Below are positions 43,475 to 52,156 of a stretch of DNA of 53,612 nucleotides, piece after piece. The position numbers were made by a program, and so were the translations under genes. The stretch covers positions 1-53,612 of the forward strand of contig VFZE01000041.1 in assembly GCA_016871315.1 (NCBI GenBank), read 5' to 3'. Position 1 is the first letter of the stretch; each line of letters begins with the position of its first letter. This DNA is from Acidimicrobiia bacterium (GTDB taxonomy: Bacteria; Acidobacteriota; Terriglobia; Bryobacterales; Bryobacteraceae). The notes below the pieces were generated by a model. It did not search any database. It had not been told where the DNA came from and saw only the letters and a program-made list of their open reading frames with translations.

Positions 43475-46110
43475 TAGTTCACGACAATGGTGACGCGGCG
43501 GGCGGATTGCACCTCTTGGCCTGGAACGGTGACTCGGACGGTGTGCTCCCCCGGAGGGAGGGCGTCGGGGATCGGGATGGTGATCCGTTCCACGCCGACC
43601 AGCCCGGCGGCGCCGCCGGCGAAGGTGACCCGGACGGGCTGGTCCGCCACTCTCACCTCCACGGCCTGAGAGAGAGACACTTCTTCCGGACCGAAGAACT
43701 CGCCCAGACCGAAGCCCCTCTGCAATGCTCCGAACCCGGTGCCATACAAGTGGAGTAGGTCTCCGGGGCGCGCCGGATGAGAGGGGCCGTGGCGCGAGCC
43801 GTCCTCATTGATGGCGGCGGCGAGGCCCTCGCCGGATCCGTCGGCCGTGAAAAGGCCGGGGGCGGCGGGAAGCACTTGCACGGGATCCGGTTGGATGAAT
43901 TGAATGCCGTTCCAGGAGAAGTAAAGGAGGAAGCTGCCGGTGGCGGGCGCTGTGACGGGCGCCTGGACGGTGACCTGCGTGTCATTGGAAGCGATGACGG
44001 GCAGAGAGGTTCCAGTAACAGCGGACATGGGAATGGTTCCCGAGAAGTTGCCCAGGAACAGCGCGGGGAAGGGCGCCGGTTGGGGCGCGGCGCGGAGGAG
44101 GCCATTGAGAATCGTGCCCTGGCCTTCGGCGGGGCCGAAGCCGCGGCTGCGCATGGTGATCAATTGGCGCGGAGCAATGCGGGAGGGGAATTCCAGGCTC
44201 GCGGCGTTGAGCACACCCTGGGGATGGATGGCGGGTTGAAGCACAGTGGTGCAGGCATCGTAGTTATCGATGCGGAAGAATCCGCCGTTGCGGTGCACGA
44301 TGAGGGAATCCGGCGAGGAGGTGACGAAACCTGGCGGGAAGATAGCGCCGGTCGTAATCATGGGATGCTCGAACAACTCGACCTGAGAGGGGACGCCGCG
44401 GAACAGGCGATTGGCGGCGGTGAAGTGCATCACGCCGCGGAACTCTGTGATGGAGCCGAGCGGGAGCATGCGCAAGCCGGGGTGAGGATCACCGAGACCG
44501 TCAGGGGTGACCGGATAGGCGGTGCGGAAGTTGGCTCCGTTGCCGGCGATGACCATGACGGTTCCATTTTCGCGGCGGACCAGCGCACTCAGTCCGGTGA
44601 CGGGGAACCTGGTGACCTCCTGCGTGGCGGCGCGCCAGACGGCGATTTCGGCCTGGAAAGCTTCTCCTGTCGGCGTGCCTCCGGCAATGAACCAGTAGAT
44701 GTTGCCGGCATTGTCGGCGGCGATGCGCTGGAGCGAGGAGAGAGAGCCGGTGGGAGCGTAGATCACCTCGCCGCCATCGCGGGACTTCAGCACGGAGGTT
44801 TTGCCATCGGTTCCCACGACGAGGATGCGGCGGCGGAACACGTCTGCGACGATGATGCGGCCTTGACCATCAAGCGAGAAAGCAAGGATGCCGAAGATAT
44901 TGAGGTCGGTGGCGTTCTTGTCGCCTGCTTCACCGATATCAGCTCCACCGCCGACGACAAAACGGGGAGCTTGGCCGGGGCGGGCTTCGACGATGCCGGA
45001 CTTGCGCTCCACCGAGGAGGCGTAGAGCAGCGAGCCGGTGCGCGTGTTCCAGATCCCGAACGGGGCGGCTTGGCCATCCAGCACGGGTAACGCGGCCGCG
45101 GCGGCGAGCACGGTGTGTGTGCGGACGGAGAGCCGTACCAAAGGCGTATCGATTTCCGGGCGGGAACTGCCCTGGTAAAAGAGAGCGCCGTCGGAGCCAA
45201 CGGCAAGCGGCGTGCCCGTGAAGGCGGGAAACGGCAGCGGGCCGGTTTGGAAGTTGGCATCGGGGCGGAAGCGGACCACGCGGTTGGCGAAGGAGGCGGC
45301 TGGCTCGCCATCGGGCATGAGAATGATGGTGATGGCGGCAGTGAAGCTGCGGTTGATCGTATCGATGATTCCATCTGGGGTGACGAGGCGGATGTGGCGG
45401 CCGGAGAGATCCTTAATCCAAAAGGAGCCATCCATGAGAGGAACGACCTGGCTGGGACTGCTCAGCGCCGCCTGTGTGGCGGGACCTTCATCTCCAACCA
45501 GCCCGTTGGTGACCGAGGCACGCGCCGAGCCGGCGACGGTGCGTATCCAGCCGTCGGCGTCGAGCCGGCGGACTCGCGCGAAACCATCGATCAGCAGAAG
45601 GCGCCCGTCAACTGCGAAGGCGGCGTTGGTGATGGAGCCAAGGTTGACATCGGTGGCCGGGCCCTCTTCGAGGTTGAATCCGGGGCGGCCGGAGCCGGCG
45701 ACGAGTTCAATGCGGCCATCCACGAGGCGGAAAACCTGACCATGCGCAGTGAAGTGAAGGACGTCATCGAGGGAGAAGAGAATCTGGCCAACGGTTGGCA
45801 GAGCCTCTTCGCGGGCGGGGCCCGGAGTGACACGTTCGGCTCGTTCGCCATTGCCGGCGACGGTGATAAGGATACCGGAGGAATCAACGCGCCGGATGCG
45901 GTTGAGCCGGTCGAACACGTAAGGGATGTCTTGGCGGGACAGGCCAAAGGGAGTGGCTCGGAACGAGGTGGATTGGATGGCCCGTTCGCCTTCCTGTAGC
46001 CGCATTTCGGGTTGAGCAGGGGAGATCGGCGTCAGTGTGCAGGTCTGGGGCAGCGCGGGCGCAGCGAGAGCCACGCATAGCATCCATCCGCGGATCATTC
46101 GTACGCTCAT
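43471..46110 (-). CDS. Exported propeller-like protein with Solibacter C-terminal domain (TIGR03437 type)
   Basis: ATG 46110 gives 879 residues. GGAG about 8 nt upstream supports it. A signal peptide (about residues 1-22, ending ALPQ) is followed by many NHL/SMP30-like blades, such as DGRLLLIDGFARVRRLDADG and DGQGRIIVADVFRRRILVVG, to about residue 610. The C-terminal 230 residues match the family found in Solibacter: GVLNAASLEFPSRIAPRQLI, then ITMRSRGFGP, QVTVQAPVTAP, LLHLYGTGFGA and PGEHTVRVTV. It is 2 bp downstream of an Oar-like receptor stop, so the two are coupled and may form a cell-surface or periplasmic complex. The ligand is unknown. Confidence 0.85.
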   Translation of the reverse strand: MSVRMIRGWMLCVALAAPALPQTCTLTPISPAQPEMRLQEGERAIQSTSFRATPFGLSRQDIPYVFDRLNRIRRVDSSGILITVAGNGERAERVTPGPAREEALPTVGQILFSLDDVLHFTAHGQVFRLVDGRIELVAGSGRPGFNLEEGPATDVNLGSITNAAFAVDGRLLLIDGFARVRRLDADGWIRTVAGSARASVTNGLVGDEGPATQAALSSPSQVVPLMDGSFWIKDLSGRHIRLVTPDGIIDTINRSFTAAITIILMPDGEPAASFANRVVRFRPDANFQTGPLPFPAFTGTPLAVGSDGALFYQGSSRPEIDTPLVRLSVRTHTVLAAAAALPVLDGQAAPFGIWNTRTGSLLYASSVERKSGIVEARPGQAPRFVVGGGADIGEAGDKNATDLNIFGILAFSLDGQGRIIVADVFRRRILVVGTDGKTSVLKSRDGGEVIYAPTGSLSSLQRIAADNAGNIYWFIAGGTPTGEAFQAEIAVWRAATQEVTRFPVTGLSALVRRENGTVMVIAGNGANFRTAYPVTPDGLGDPHPGLRMLPLGSITEFRGVMHFTAANRLFRGVPSQVELFEHPMITTGAIFPPGFVTSSPDSLIVHRNGGFFRIDNYDACTTVLQPAIHPQGVLNAASLEFPSRIAPRQLITMRSRGFGPAEGQGTILNGLLRAAPQPAPFPALFLGNFSGTIPMSAVTGTSLPVIASNDTQVTVQAPVTAPATGSFLLYFSWNGIQFIQPDPVQVLPAAPGLFTADGSGEGLAAAINEDGSRHGPSHPARPGDLLHLYGTGFGALQRGFGLGEFFGPEEVSLSQAVEVRVADQPVRVTFAGGAAGLVGVERITIPIPDALPPGEHTVRVTVPGQEVQSARRVTIVVNY

Positions 46111-46112
46111 TC

Positions 46113-49100
46113 TCAAAACTCCAGCCGGCCGAGTAGCTGCACCTGCCGTGGACGGAAACCTTGGCGATTGAAGGAATCCGAAAGACTGACGATGCCCTCG
46201 GAGTTGGGCACGTTCAGACCCTGAACGTTGAAGACGTTGAAGACGTCAACGCTCAGTTGGAGGCGAACCCGGCTCTCGGTGATCTGAAACGTCTTCTTGA
46301 GCGAGGAGTCAAGCGTCCAGTTGAACGGGCCCAGCATATGCTGATTGCGCCAGGGATGGAGGCCCGTGTCGTAGCCGACGCGCACAACGCCGCCGGTCAG
46401 CAAAGGAAGGTAGACCATGTTGGTGTCATAGTCATTGGCATTGAGGTCCGTGGGCTGGCCGCCTGCGGGCCAGGGATTGATGGGCCGCTGCGCGGGCTTG
46501 TAATTGGCCGGAAGCCCGAAGACCCCGTTGCGCAAACCACCGGGATTGCGGCTGTTGATGAAGCGCTCGGAGATGTAGCCGTTGTACCAGAGATAGCCTT
46601 CCACGCAGCGCTCGTCGGCAAAATTGGTGGAGAGAAGCGGTGTCTGGCGGCAGTCGAGGATCTTGTGTTTCTTGCCGTAGGTCTCGAAATTGCCCATGTC
46701 ACCCCAGTTGCCTGTGGGCATCGAGTACCAAGTGTTCATAATGGTGCCGTTGCCGATCAATCGCCAGCCGCCCATCAAGTTATTGAGAAGCCCCTTGCTG
46801 TTTCGGCCGAACCACTTGCCGCGGCCGAAGGGAAGGTCGTAACTCCAGTTCCAGCGAATACGGTGCTTGGGGACGGCGGTGTCGCGGTCGTAAAAGAGAA
46901 ACCGGTTGAGGGCATGGAACTCCGTGGGCACCGTGCCCGGCAGATATGCGCCGGGGTTTAGCTGGTCGTCACGGAAAGAGTTGCCTGCCAGGCGGAGAGA
47001 ATTGGTGAGCGTGTAGAAGACTTGAAAGCCGAGACCGGAACGCAGCCTGCGTTCGGCTTCCAGCGACCAGATGGAGGTGTTGATGTAGCCGCTGCGCTGA
47101 AGGATGCGCACGTCGGTATAGGCGTTCTGGTCATAGGGGCGGCGGAGGACGCTGGCGAACTCGCCGGTAGGGACATTCAGGCCCGTGGTAAGGTGCCAAA
47201 CGTAGTTATTCGGCTGCCCGTTGATGTTGTATAACTGGTCGGAGTTGACGCCGTGCTTGCCCTTGTAGGTGAGCCGCACGACGGTGGAGGGAGCGAGCTG
47301 TTTTTCAATCAGCAGATTCCATTCGTGGATCTTCATGCTCGGCTGCCTGCCGCCGAAGCCTATGACCGAGACGCCGCGGCCGATGGTGCTGGGCGAGTTC
47401 AAGTCGACGGCGTTGGCGCTGTTCTGGCCGGCGATGACCGTCGGTACGTTTCGAAGCAGGAAGTTGGGAATTCCGTCAGGGCTTTGGTTGGCGTCGTTGA
47501 AATTGCGGGCGAAGGTGACGCGGAAGGGGGGAAGCGAGGAGAATTGCGCCAGCAGGGTGCGCATGGGCACGGCGGAGATGTAGACGCCGTAGCCGCCGCG
47601 GATGATCCAGGGCCTGTCGCCGCGGGTGAGTTGGTAGGCGAAGCCGCCACGCGGGCCGATATCGTAGAGACTGGAGGGGAACAGCTGCCTGGGCTTGCCC
47701 AGCTCTTCGGCGGTTTTGAAGCTGACGCCGACGTTTTCATACAGCGAGACGATCTGCGGATTGGTGACGCCGATACGGTAGTAATGCTCCAGTGGCTTCG
47801 GCAGCATCAGCGAGTGACTGTCTCTGTCGAAGGCGGTGAGCAAACTGCTCTTCTCCGAGAAGGCGGGGTTGATGTCCCAGCGCACGGTGGGCGTGATGGT
47901 GAGTCGTGGAGTGAGCTTCCACTGATCCTCAAAGTACAGCCCATAGTTTCTGTCCTGAACGCGCATGATGCCGCGCTTAAGGCCGACCTCATAGCGGCTG
48001 GCGACGCCGAGGAAGAAGTGGGCGGCATCATGTCCCGTCTGCGGCGTGATGCCCGGCGCGATGTTGGTGCCGAGAGTGGAAGACTCCAGCGCCGTGGCCA
48101 GGCTGTTGTATTGCGTGGCGCCGGAGATGGCCCCCTGGTCAGGCAGCAGGTGTTGCTTTTCGTCGTGGAAGCTGAAGCCGAAACCGAAGTTGTGGCGGCC
48201 GCGGATGAGCGAGTAGTTCTGCTGCACATTGCTTACCATGCTGTAAAGCTGGCGCCGGTTGTCCCCCTCGACGTAATTCATGAATCCGGAATTAGTGATG
48301 GCGGGCCAGCCGATTTCCCCATACGGGTTGGGCAGGCCCAGTTCCTTGGACCAGTTCACATCCTTGGGGCCGGTGACTGTGCGGGAGAATTGCCAGCTGC
48401 GGTTGATCAGCGTCTCGACGTTGAAGCTGGGCGAAAAGGTGCGGACCCAGGTGATGGCGACGGCCTGGCCGGTGACGGAAAGGAAGGTTGTGTTTGCGGC
48501 CAGATCGAGCGTGGGGGCGCCCGTGTTACCGCCCGTGCCAATGAAGTGCGTGGTGAGATTGCCGCGATTGAGCTTGAAGACGACGTTGTCATTGTCGGTG
48601 AAGCGGTGGTCAATCTTGAGGACAGTGGGATTCTCGCTGAGGTTGGCGGCGCCAGTGGTGGGGACGACGATCTTGAGGTTGTTGGCCACGACGGGGTTGG
48701 TGATATCAGTGGGCATCGGCGTGACGGAATAGATGTGACGGGCGAAGGGACTCATCCGCTCGATGGGGATCTGGTTGTTGACGAAGCGGTCTCGCACCGA
48801 GACCTCGCGGCCGTTGGGAAACTCCTCGATGCGAGTGGTCATCGGGTCGTAGAGGAGGATGGACCTGCCCTGCGCGTCGGTGAGCGCGCTGAAGTCGCCC
48901 CGGCGCATGGCGGCGGTAGGAACGCGGAACTCGCGGGTAAGGCCCTGAACAGCTTCCCGCTGCTCCTGCGTGAAGAAGAAAAAGGTGCGCTTGCGGCCAT
49001 CGTAGAAGCGCTTTCCGTTGAGGCCGAAAGATGGCAGCAAGACAGGCCCGCCGACGGAGCCGCCGAACTCATTGCGGATTAGCTTGGGGGTGCGGAAGTC

Positions 49101-49901
49101 GCGGCCATCCAGAAATACGTCCTGGCGCGCCTTGGCGACGCCGAAGGAGTTGTTGCGGTGCGTTTCAAAGAGGGTGAATCGGAGCTGGTTGGTGCCGCTT
49201 TTGGTGGTGATGATGACGGAGGTGGGGCGGGTGTACTTGCCCGAGGAGGTGCTCGTTTCCACGCGCACCTCGCCGATCGATTCCAGGCCTTGCAGGCTGC
49301 CCGAGCCGCCGAATTCGCGGTTGTTGGTGCTGGCGCCGTCCTGCACATAGTCGGTGGAGTAGACCATCAGGCCGGCGACCCGGACGCCGCCGTTGACGTC
49401 GCCAAGCGCTTCCACGCCCGGCACGGTGCCCTCGAGCAGCGTGTTGAGGCTGCGGCCGTTGACGGGAATCTCCTGGATGCGCTGGGCGTCAAGCGTGGAG
49501 GAGGAGGTGGGAGTGGTGGTGCTGACCAGCGGAATGGTTTCCGACACGGTGATGGTCTCGGTAACCGCACCGGGCATCAGATCGGCGTTGACGACGGCGA
49601 TGCTGCCGGTTTCCAGGTTCAGTTCTGATTCCCACGTCTTCATCCCGGTGAGCGAAACGCGCACCTTATAACGGCCCATGGCAATCGGCGGAGTGGCATA
49701 GAAGCCTGTCTCATTGGTCTCCGTCTTGCTGACTCGGGAGGTGGCGATGTGCTCGGCTTCAATCTGCGCGCCGGCGATAGGAGCGCCGGTAGTGTCGCGA
49801 ACGGTGCCCTGAATGGATGCAGTCCCAGCGCCCGATTGGGCGAAGGTAAGTCCAGGCAGGGAGAGAAAGACGGCAAAAGCAATCCGACCCAGTGAAGACA
49901 T
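46113..49901 (-). CDS. Oar-like TonB-dependent receptor with carboxypeptidase regulatory-like domain
   Basis: The largest receptor here, about 1262 residues. The ATG at 49901 gives a direct signal peptide (MSSLGRIAFAVFLSLPGLTF); the frame also opens 13 codons earlier. The regulatory-like domain is at about 25-110 (SIQGTVRDTTGAPIAGAQIE), the plug carries IQEIPVNGRSLNTLLEGTVP, YVQDGASTNNREFGGSGSLQ and IGEVRVETSTSSGKYTRPTS, and the barrel begins after TKSGTNQLRFTLFETHRNNS and ends LLGRLEF. A predicted promoter (49912-49940) would start transcription about 4 nt before the ATG. The next gene, a propeller/TIGR03437 protein, starts 2 bp after its stop, so they are co-translated. Confidence 0.92.
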   Translation of the reverse strand: MSSLGRIAFAVFLSLPGLTFAQSGAGTASIQGTVRDTTGAPIAGAQIEAEHIATSRVSKTETNETGFYATPPIAMGRYKVRVSLTGMKTWESELNLETGSIAVVNADLMPGAVTETITVSETIPLVSTTTPTSSSTLDAQRIQEIPVNGRSLNTLLEGTVPGVEALGDVNGGVRVAGLMVYSTDYVQDGASTNNREFGGSGSLQGLESIGEVRVETSTSSGKYTRPTSVIITTKSGTNQLRFTLFETHRNNSFGVAKARQDVFLDGRDFRTPKLIRNEFGGSVGGPVLLPSFGLNGKRFYDGRKRTFFFFTQEQREAVQGLTREFRVPTAAMRRGDFSALTDAQGRSILLYDPMTTRIEEFPNGREVSVRDRFVNNQIPIERMSPFARHIYSVTPMPTDITNPVVANNLKIVVPTTGAANLSENPTVLKIDHRFTDNDNVVFKLNRGNLTTHFIGTGGNTGAPTLDLAANTTFLSVTGQAVAITWVRTFSPSFNVETLINRSWQFSRTVTGPKDVNWSKELGLPNPYGEIGWPAITNSGFMNYVEGDNRRQLYSMVSNVQQNYSLIRGRHNFGFGFSFHDEKQHLLPDQGAISGATQYNSLATALESSTLGTNIAPGITPQTGHDAAHFFLGVASRYEVGLKRGIMRVQDRNYGLYFEDQWKLTPRLTITPTVRWDINPAFSEKSSLLTAFDRDSHSLMLPKPLEHYYRIGVTNPQIVSLYENVGVSFKTAEELGKPRQLFPSSLYDIGPRGGFAYQLTRGDRPWIIRGGYGVYISAVPMRTLLAQFSSLPPFRVTFARNFNDANQSPDGIPNFLLRNVPTVIAGQNSANAVDLNSPSTIGRGVSVIGFGGRQPSMKIHEWNLLIEKQLAPSTVVRLTYKGKHGVNSDQLYNINGQPNNYVWHLTTGLNVPTGEFASVLRRPYDQNAYTDVRILQRSGYINTSIWSLEAERRLRSGLGFQVFYTLTNSLRLAGNSFRDDQLNPGAYLPGTVPTEFHALNRFLFYDRDTAVPKHRIRWNWSYDLPFGRGKWFGRNSKGLLNNLMGGWRLIGNGTIMNTWYSMPTGNWGDMGNFETYGKKHKILDCRQTPLLSTNFADERCVEGYLWYNGYISERFINSRNPGGLRNGVFGLPANYKPAQRPINPWPAGGQPTDLNANDYDTNMVYLPLLTGGVVRVGYDTGLHPWRNQHMLGPFNWTLDSSLKKTFQITESRVRLQLSVDVFNVFNVQGLNVPNSEGIVSLSDSFNRQGFRPRQVQLLGRLEF

Positions 49902-49911
49902 GCGTCCAACT

Positions 49912-49940
49912 ATGCTAGCCGTTGGGCGCGACAGTGGCAA
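49912..49940 (-). promoter_or_regulatory. Predicted sigma-70 type promoter for the receptor operon
   Basis: On the minus strand TTGCCA (49940-49935) and TAGCAT (49917-49912) are separated by 17 bp. The predicted start is near 49905 and the receptor ATG is at 49901, so the message would have a leader of only a few bases. Confidence 0.5.
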
Positions 49941-49984
49941 CCGGAAAATGTAAGCGGGAGGGAACGTTAAAGATCGATCAGATT

Positions 49985-51184
49985 TCAGGAAAGAAATTCA
50001 CTTACCGCGCACAAAACTTCATCGCGGTTAATCGGCTTGGAAAGGAACCCCTGCATGCCGATTTCCTGACACCGGCGCCGGTACCGCTGCGAGGAGTTTG
50101 CGGTCAAAGCAAGGACGGGGACCCTCTGATACCCTGGCAGCGCGCGTATGGAGGTGGTGGCCTCCAGGCCATCCATTTCCGGCATTTGCAGATCCATGAG
50201 AATCAGGTCGAAGCGGGCCGCGGCGGCCGCCATGACACCTTCGCGGCCATTGCCGGCACAAGTGACTTCGAATCTGGCCTGGCGGAGAAAATGACAGATC
50301 ACTTGCTGGGCGATGCGATTATCCTCAACCAGGAGAATGCGGCGTCCGCTGGAAGACGGCCGGGATTGCAAGCCTTCCTCGGCTGCCAGCGCCAGGGAGG
50401 GAACCTGTAGTGGAACACGGACGGTGAAAAGGCTGCCCTTACCCGGTTGGCTCTCCACTTGCACCTCTCCCCCGAGCCCGGCCAGTAACTTCTCGACAAT
50501 GGCAAGTCCGAGGCCGAGGCCGGAGTATCCGCGGGAGAGGCCGCTATCCAGCTGGCGGAAAGACTCAAAAATGAGGCGGACCTTCTCCGGCGGGATGCCG
50601 ATACCGGTATCCTCGATTTCCACCCGCAGCAGGCAGCCGGCGCTGGAGGAGTTGTTTTCCACCACCGCAGATGCTGAAGCCCGCAGTGCAATACGGCCCT
50701 CGGTCGTGAACTTGATGGCATTCCGCAAAAGATGCGTGAAGACGAGGCGCAAGGAGCGGGCATCGCCAAGGGACGTTTCCGGAACCGAATCATCCACATC
50801 GAGGTGTAACTCCAGTCCCTTTTCGGCCGCCGGCTCCTGCGATTCCGACACCACGTTTTGCAGCGTCTGGCGAAGCGGGAATTCCGAGGGCAGTGGCTTC
50901 GGGTCGCCGGCCGACAGCGCGCAGTATTCCAGAATGCCGTTCAGGGTGTCCAGCAATTGGGACGCGCTTTCCCTGGCGGCGATGACGTAGTCGCGCTGAT
51001 CGTTATCCAGCGAGGTTTCCAGCAGCAGGTCCGTCATGCCGAGCACACCACTGATCGGCGTACGGATCTCGTGGTTGAGGCTCGCCAGAAACTGGCTCTT
51101 CAGGACCTCCAGTTCCCGTAGCTGACTGGGATCGGCGGAGTGTGCTTGGGCGCTCATTCGGTCGGCACGCGTGCCGGCCCTCAT
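49985..51184 (-). CDS. Hybrid histidine kinase with receiver domain, no sensor domain
   Basis: The 399-residue protein has a short N-terminal helix, HisKA with His38 in FLASLNHEIRTPISGVLGMT, a HATPase (NAIKFTTEGRIAL, VEIEDTGIGIP, YSGLGLGLAIVEKLLAGLGG), and a C-terminal receiver (RRILLVEDNRIAQQV; Asp in DLILMDLQMPEMDG; Lys in GFLSKPINRDEV). There is no membrane segment or sensor domain, so input must come from a partner protein. The receiver at the C-terminus suggests a phosphorelay needing an Hpt protein, which is not in the window. ATG 51157 (MSAQAHSAD) is an alternative start; neither has a Shine-Dalgarno site. The gene precedes the receptor operon on the same strand with an 83-bp gap. Confidence 0.9.
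   Translation of the reverse strand: MRAGTRADRMSAQAHSADPSQLRELEVLKSQFLASLNHEIRTPISGVLGMTDLLLETSLDNDQRDYVIAARESASQLLDTLNGILEYCALSAGDPKPLPSEFPLRQTLQNVVSESQEPAAEKGLELHLDVDDSVPETSLGDARSLRLVFTHLLRNAIKFTTEGRIALRASASAVVENNSSSAGCLLRVEIEDTGIGIPPEKVRLIFESFRQLDSGLSRGYSGLGLGLAIVEKLLAGLGGEVQVESQPGKGSLFTVRVPLQVPSLALAAEEGLQSRPSSSGRRILLVEDNRIAQQVICHFLRQARFEVTCAGNGREGVMAAAAARFDLILMDLQMPEMDGLEATTSIRALPGYQRVPVLALTANSSQRYRRRCQEIGMQGFLSKPINRDEVLCAVSEFLS
51163..51176. promoter_or_regulatory. Perfect 14-bp palindrome at the hybrid kinase start
   Basis: CGGCACGCGTGCCG is a perfect inverted repeat lying between the two candidate start codons of the hybrid kinase (51184 and 51157). If translation begins at 51157 it would sit just upstream, as an operator or a start-blocking hairpin; if at 51184 it is coding. 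Confidence 0.3.
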
Positions 51185-51250
51185 TCTATCGGCGGTGGGG
51201 CGGAATTGGATTAGAGTGTTTCCCTCAACTGAGGGGGGTACAATCAGCCC

Positions 51251-52156
51251 ATGAGCAAAATCTGGTTGGTGCTATTGGTCTGTTTTTGTAAGGCGGAAGT
51301 GAAGCAGTTTCCAGGGGGTACGGTGCTTCCCCATGAGAAGTACGTGCGGGTAGTGAGCGAGTCGGTCTCCCCGGTGCGTCAGGTTTATATCAAGACCAAA
51401 GACGGTTTGTACGTGGCCGCGGCCGTGCGCAAGCCGGCCGGAGAGGGCCCCTTCCCCGCCCTGATTTACTTCCACGGAGCGCCCGGCGGCCGCGGGATCG
51501 AGCAGCTGACCGGCTGGTCGCGTGGCGATACGGGCGGACCGGTTTGGGAGCGCTTGCTTCAGGAGGGTTTTGTGGTAGTGGTGGCTGATTATCGTGGCGG
51601 CCAGAACTTGCAGCGGCTGAACGAGGCTCCCGCGGAAGGTGCTGCCACGTACGCCGACGACGGTGTAGCGGTGGTGGATTGGGTGCGAAAGCTGGAATAC
51701 GTGGACGGCAATCGGATCCATTTATATGGAGTGAGCCTGGGGGGCGATGTCACCATGCACGTGCTCGCGCGGACCAAGGTGCGGTCGGCGATCCTGGGGG
51801 CGCCGGCTCCCATCGGCTTCCTGCGCGCGCGTCCGGTGGCGGGAGCCACAGGCGCGGATCGATGGAAGGGCGCCGCGCTGGACGAGGCGGGAGCGCTCGA
51901 GAGGATCAAACCAGTGGAGAGCCCGGTGCTGATCCTCGTGGGGACGGCAGACGGGCTGATCCACCTGGACCGCGTGCTGCACGATCTGCTCGAAAAGGCG
52001 GGCAAGAAAGTGGTGATGGAGATTTATGAGAACGGCTATCACGATTTTGTCGTGGGGCCCCAGGGCCATGCCGGACGCAGCGAACCGCTGCTGGATGCGA
52101 CACTGGCGGCGCTGGAGAGCTCGGTGAAATTTCTGAGGGAGACCGGACAGAACTAA
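51251..52156 (+). CDS. Alpha/beta hydrolase (S9/dienelactone hydrolase-like), exported
   Basis: The 301-residue product starts with a short hydrophobic leader (MSKIWLVLLVCFCKAEV), possibly a signal or lipoprotein-like leader. The hydrolase fold shows the oxyanion strand PALIYFHGAPGGRG, the nucleophile elbow GVSLGGD (Ser in G-x-S-x-G), the acid in ILVGTADGLIHLDR and the His in YENGYHDFVVG, so the triad is complete. It resembles prolyl oligopeptidase-like or carboxyl-ester hydrolases. The substrate is unknown. TACAAT ends 6 nt before the ATG and a G-run lies just upstream. It converges on the AI-2E-family gene with a 4-bp overlap of stops. Confidence 0.85.
   Translation: MSKIWLVLLVCFCKAEVKQFPGGTVLPHEKYVRVVSESVSPVRQVYIKTKDGLYVAAAVRKPAGEGPFPALIYFHGAPGGRGIEQLTGWSRGDTGGPVWERLLQEGFVVVVADYRGGQNLQRLNEAPAEGAATYADDGVAVVDWVRKLEYVDGNRIHLYGVSLGGDVTMHVLARTKVRSAILGAPAPIGFLRARPVAGATGADRWKGAALDEAGALERIKPVESPVLILVGTADGLIHLDRVLHDLLEKAGKKVVMEIYENGYHDFVVGPQGHAGRSEPLLDATLAALESSVKFLRETGQN

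Noticed and set aside
47253-49082. Plus-strand frame of about 600 codons opposite the receptor at 46113
   Set aside because: No family motifs and strong compositional bias. The minus strand has a full receptor with signal peptide, plug and barrel.
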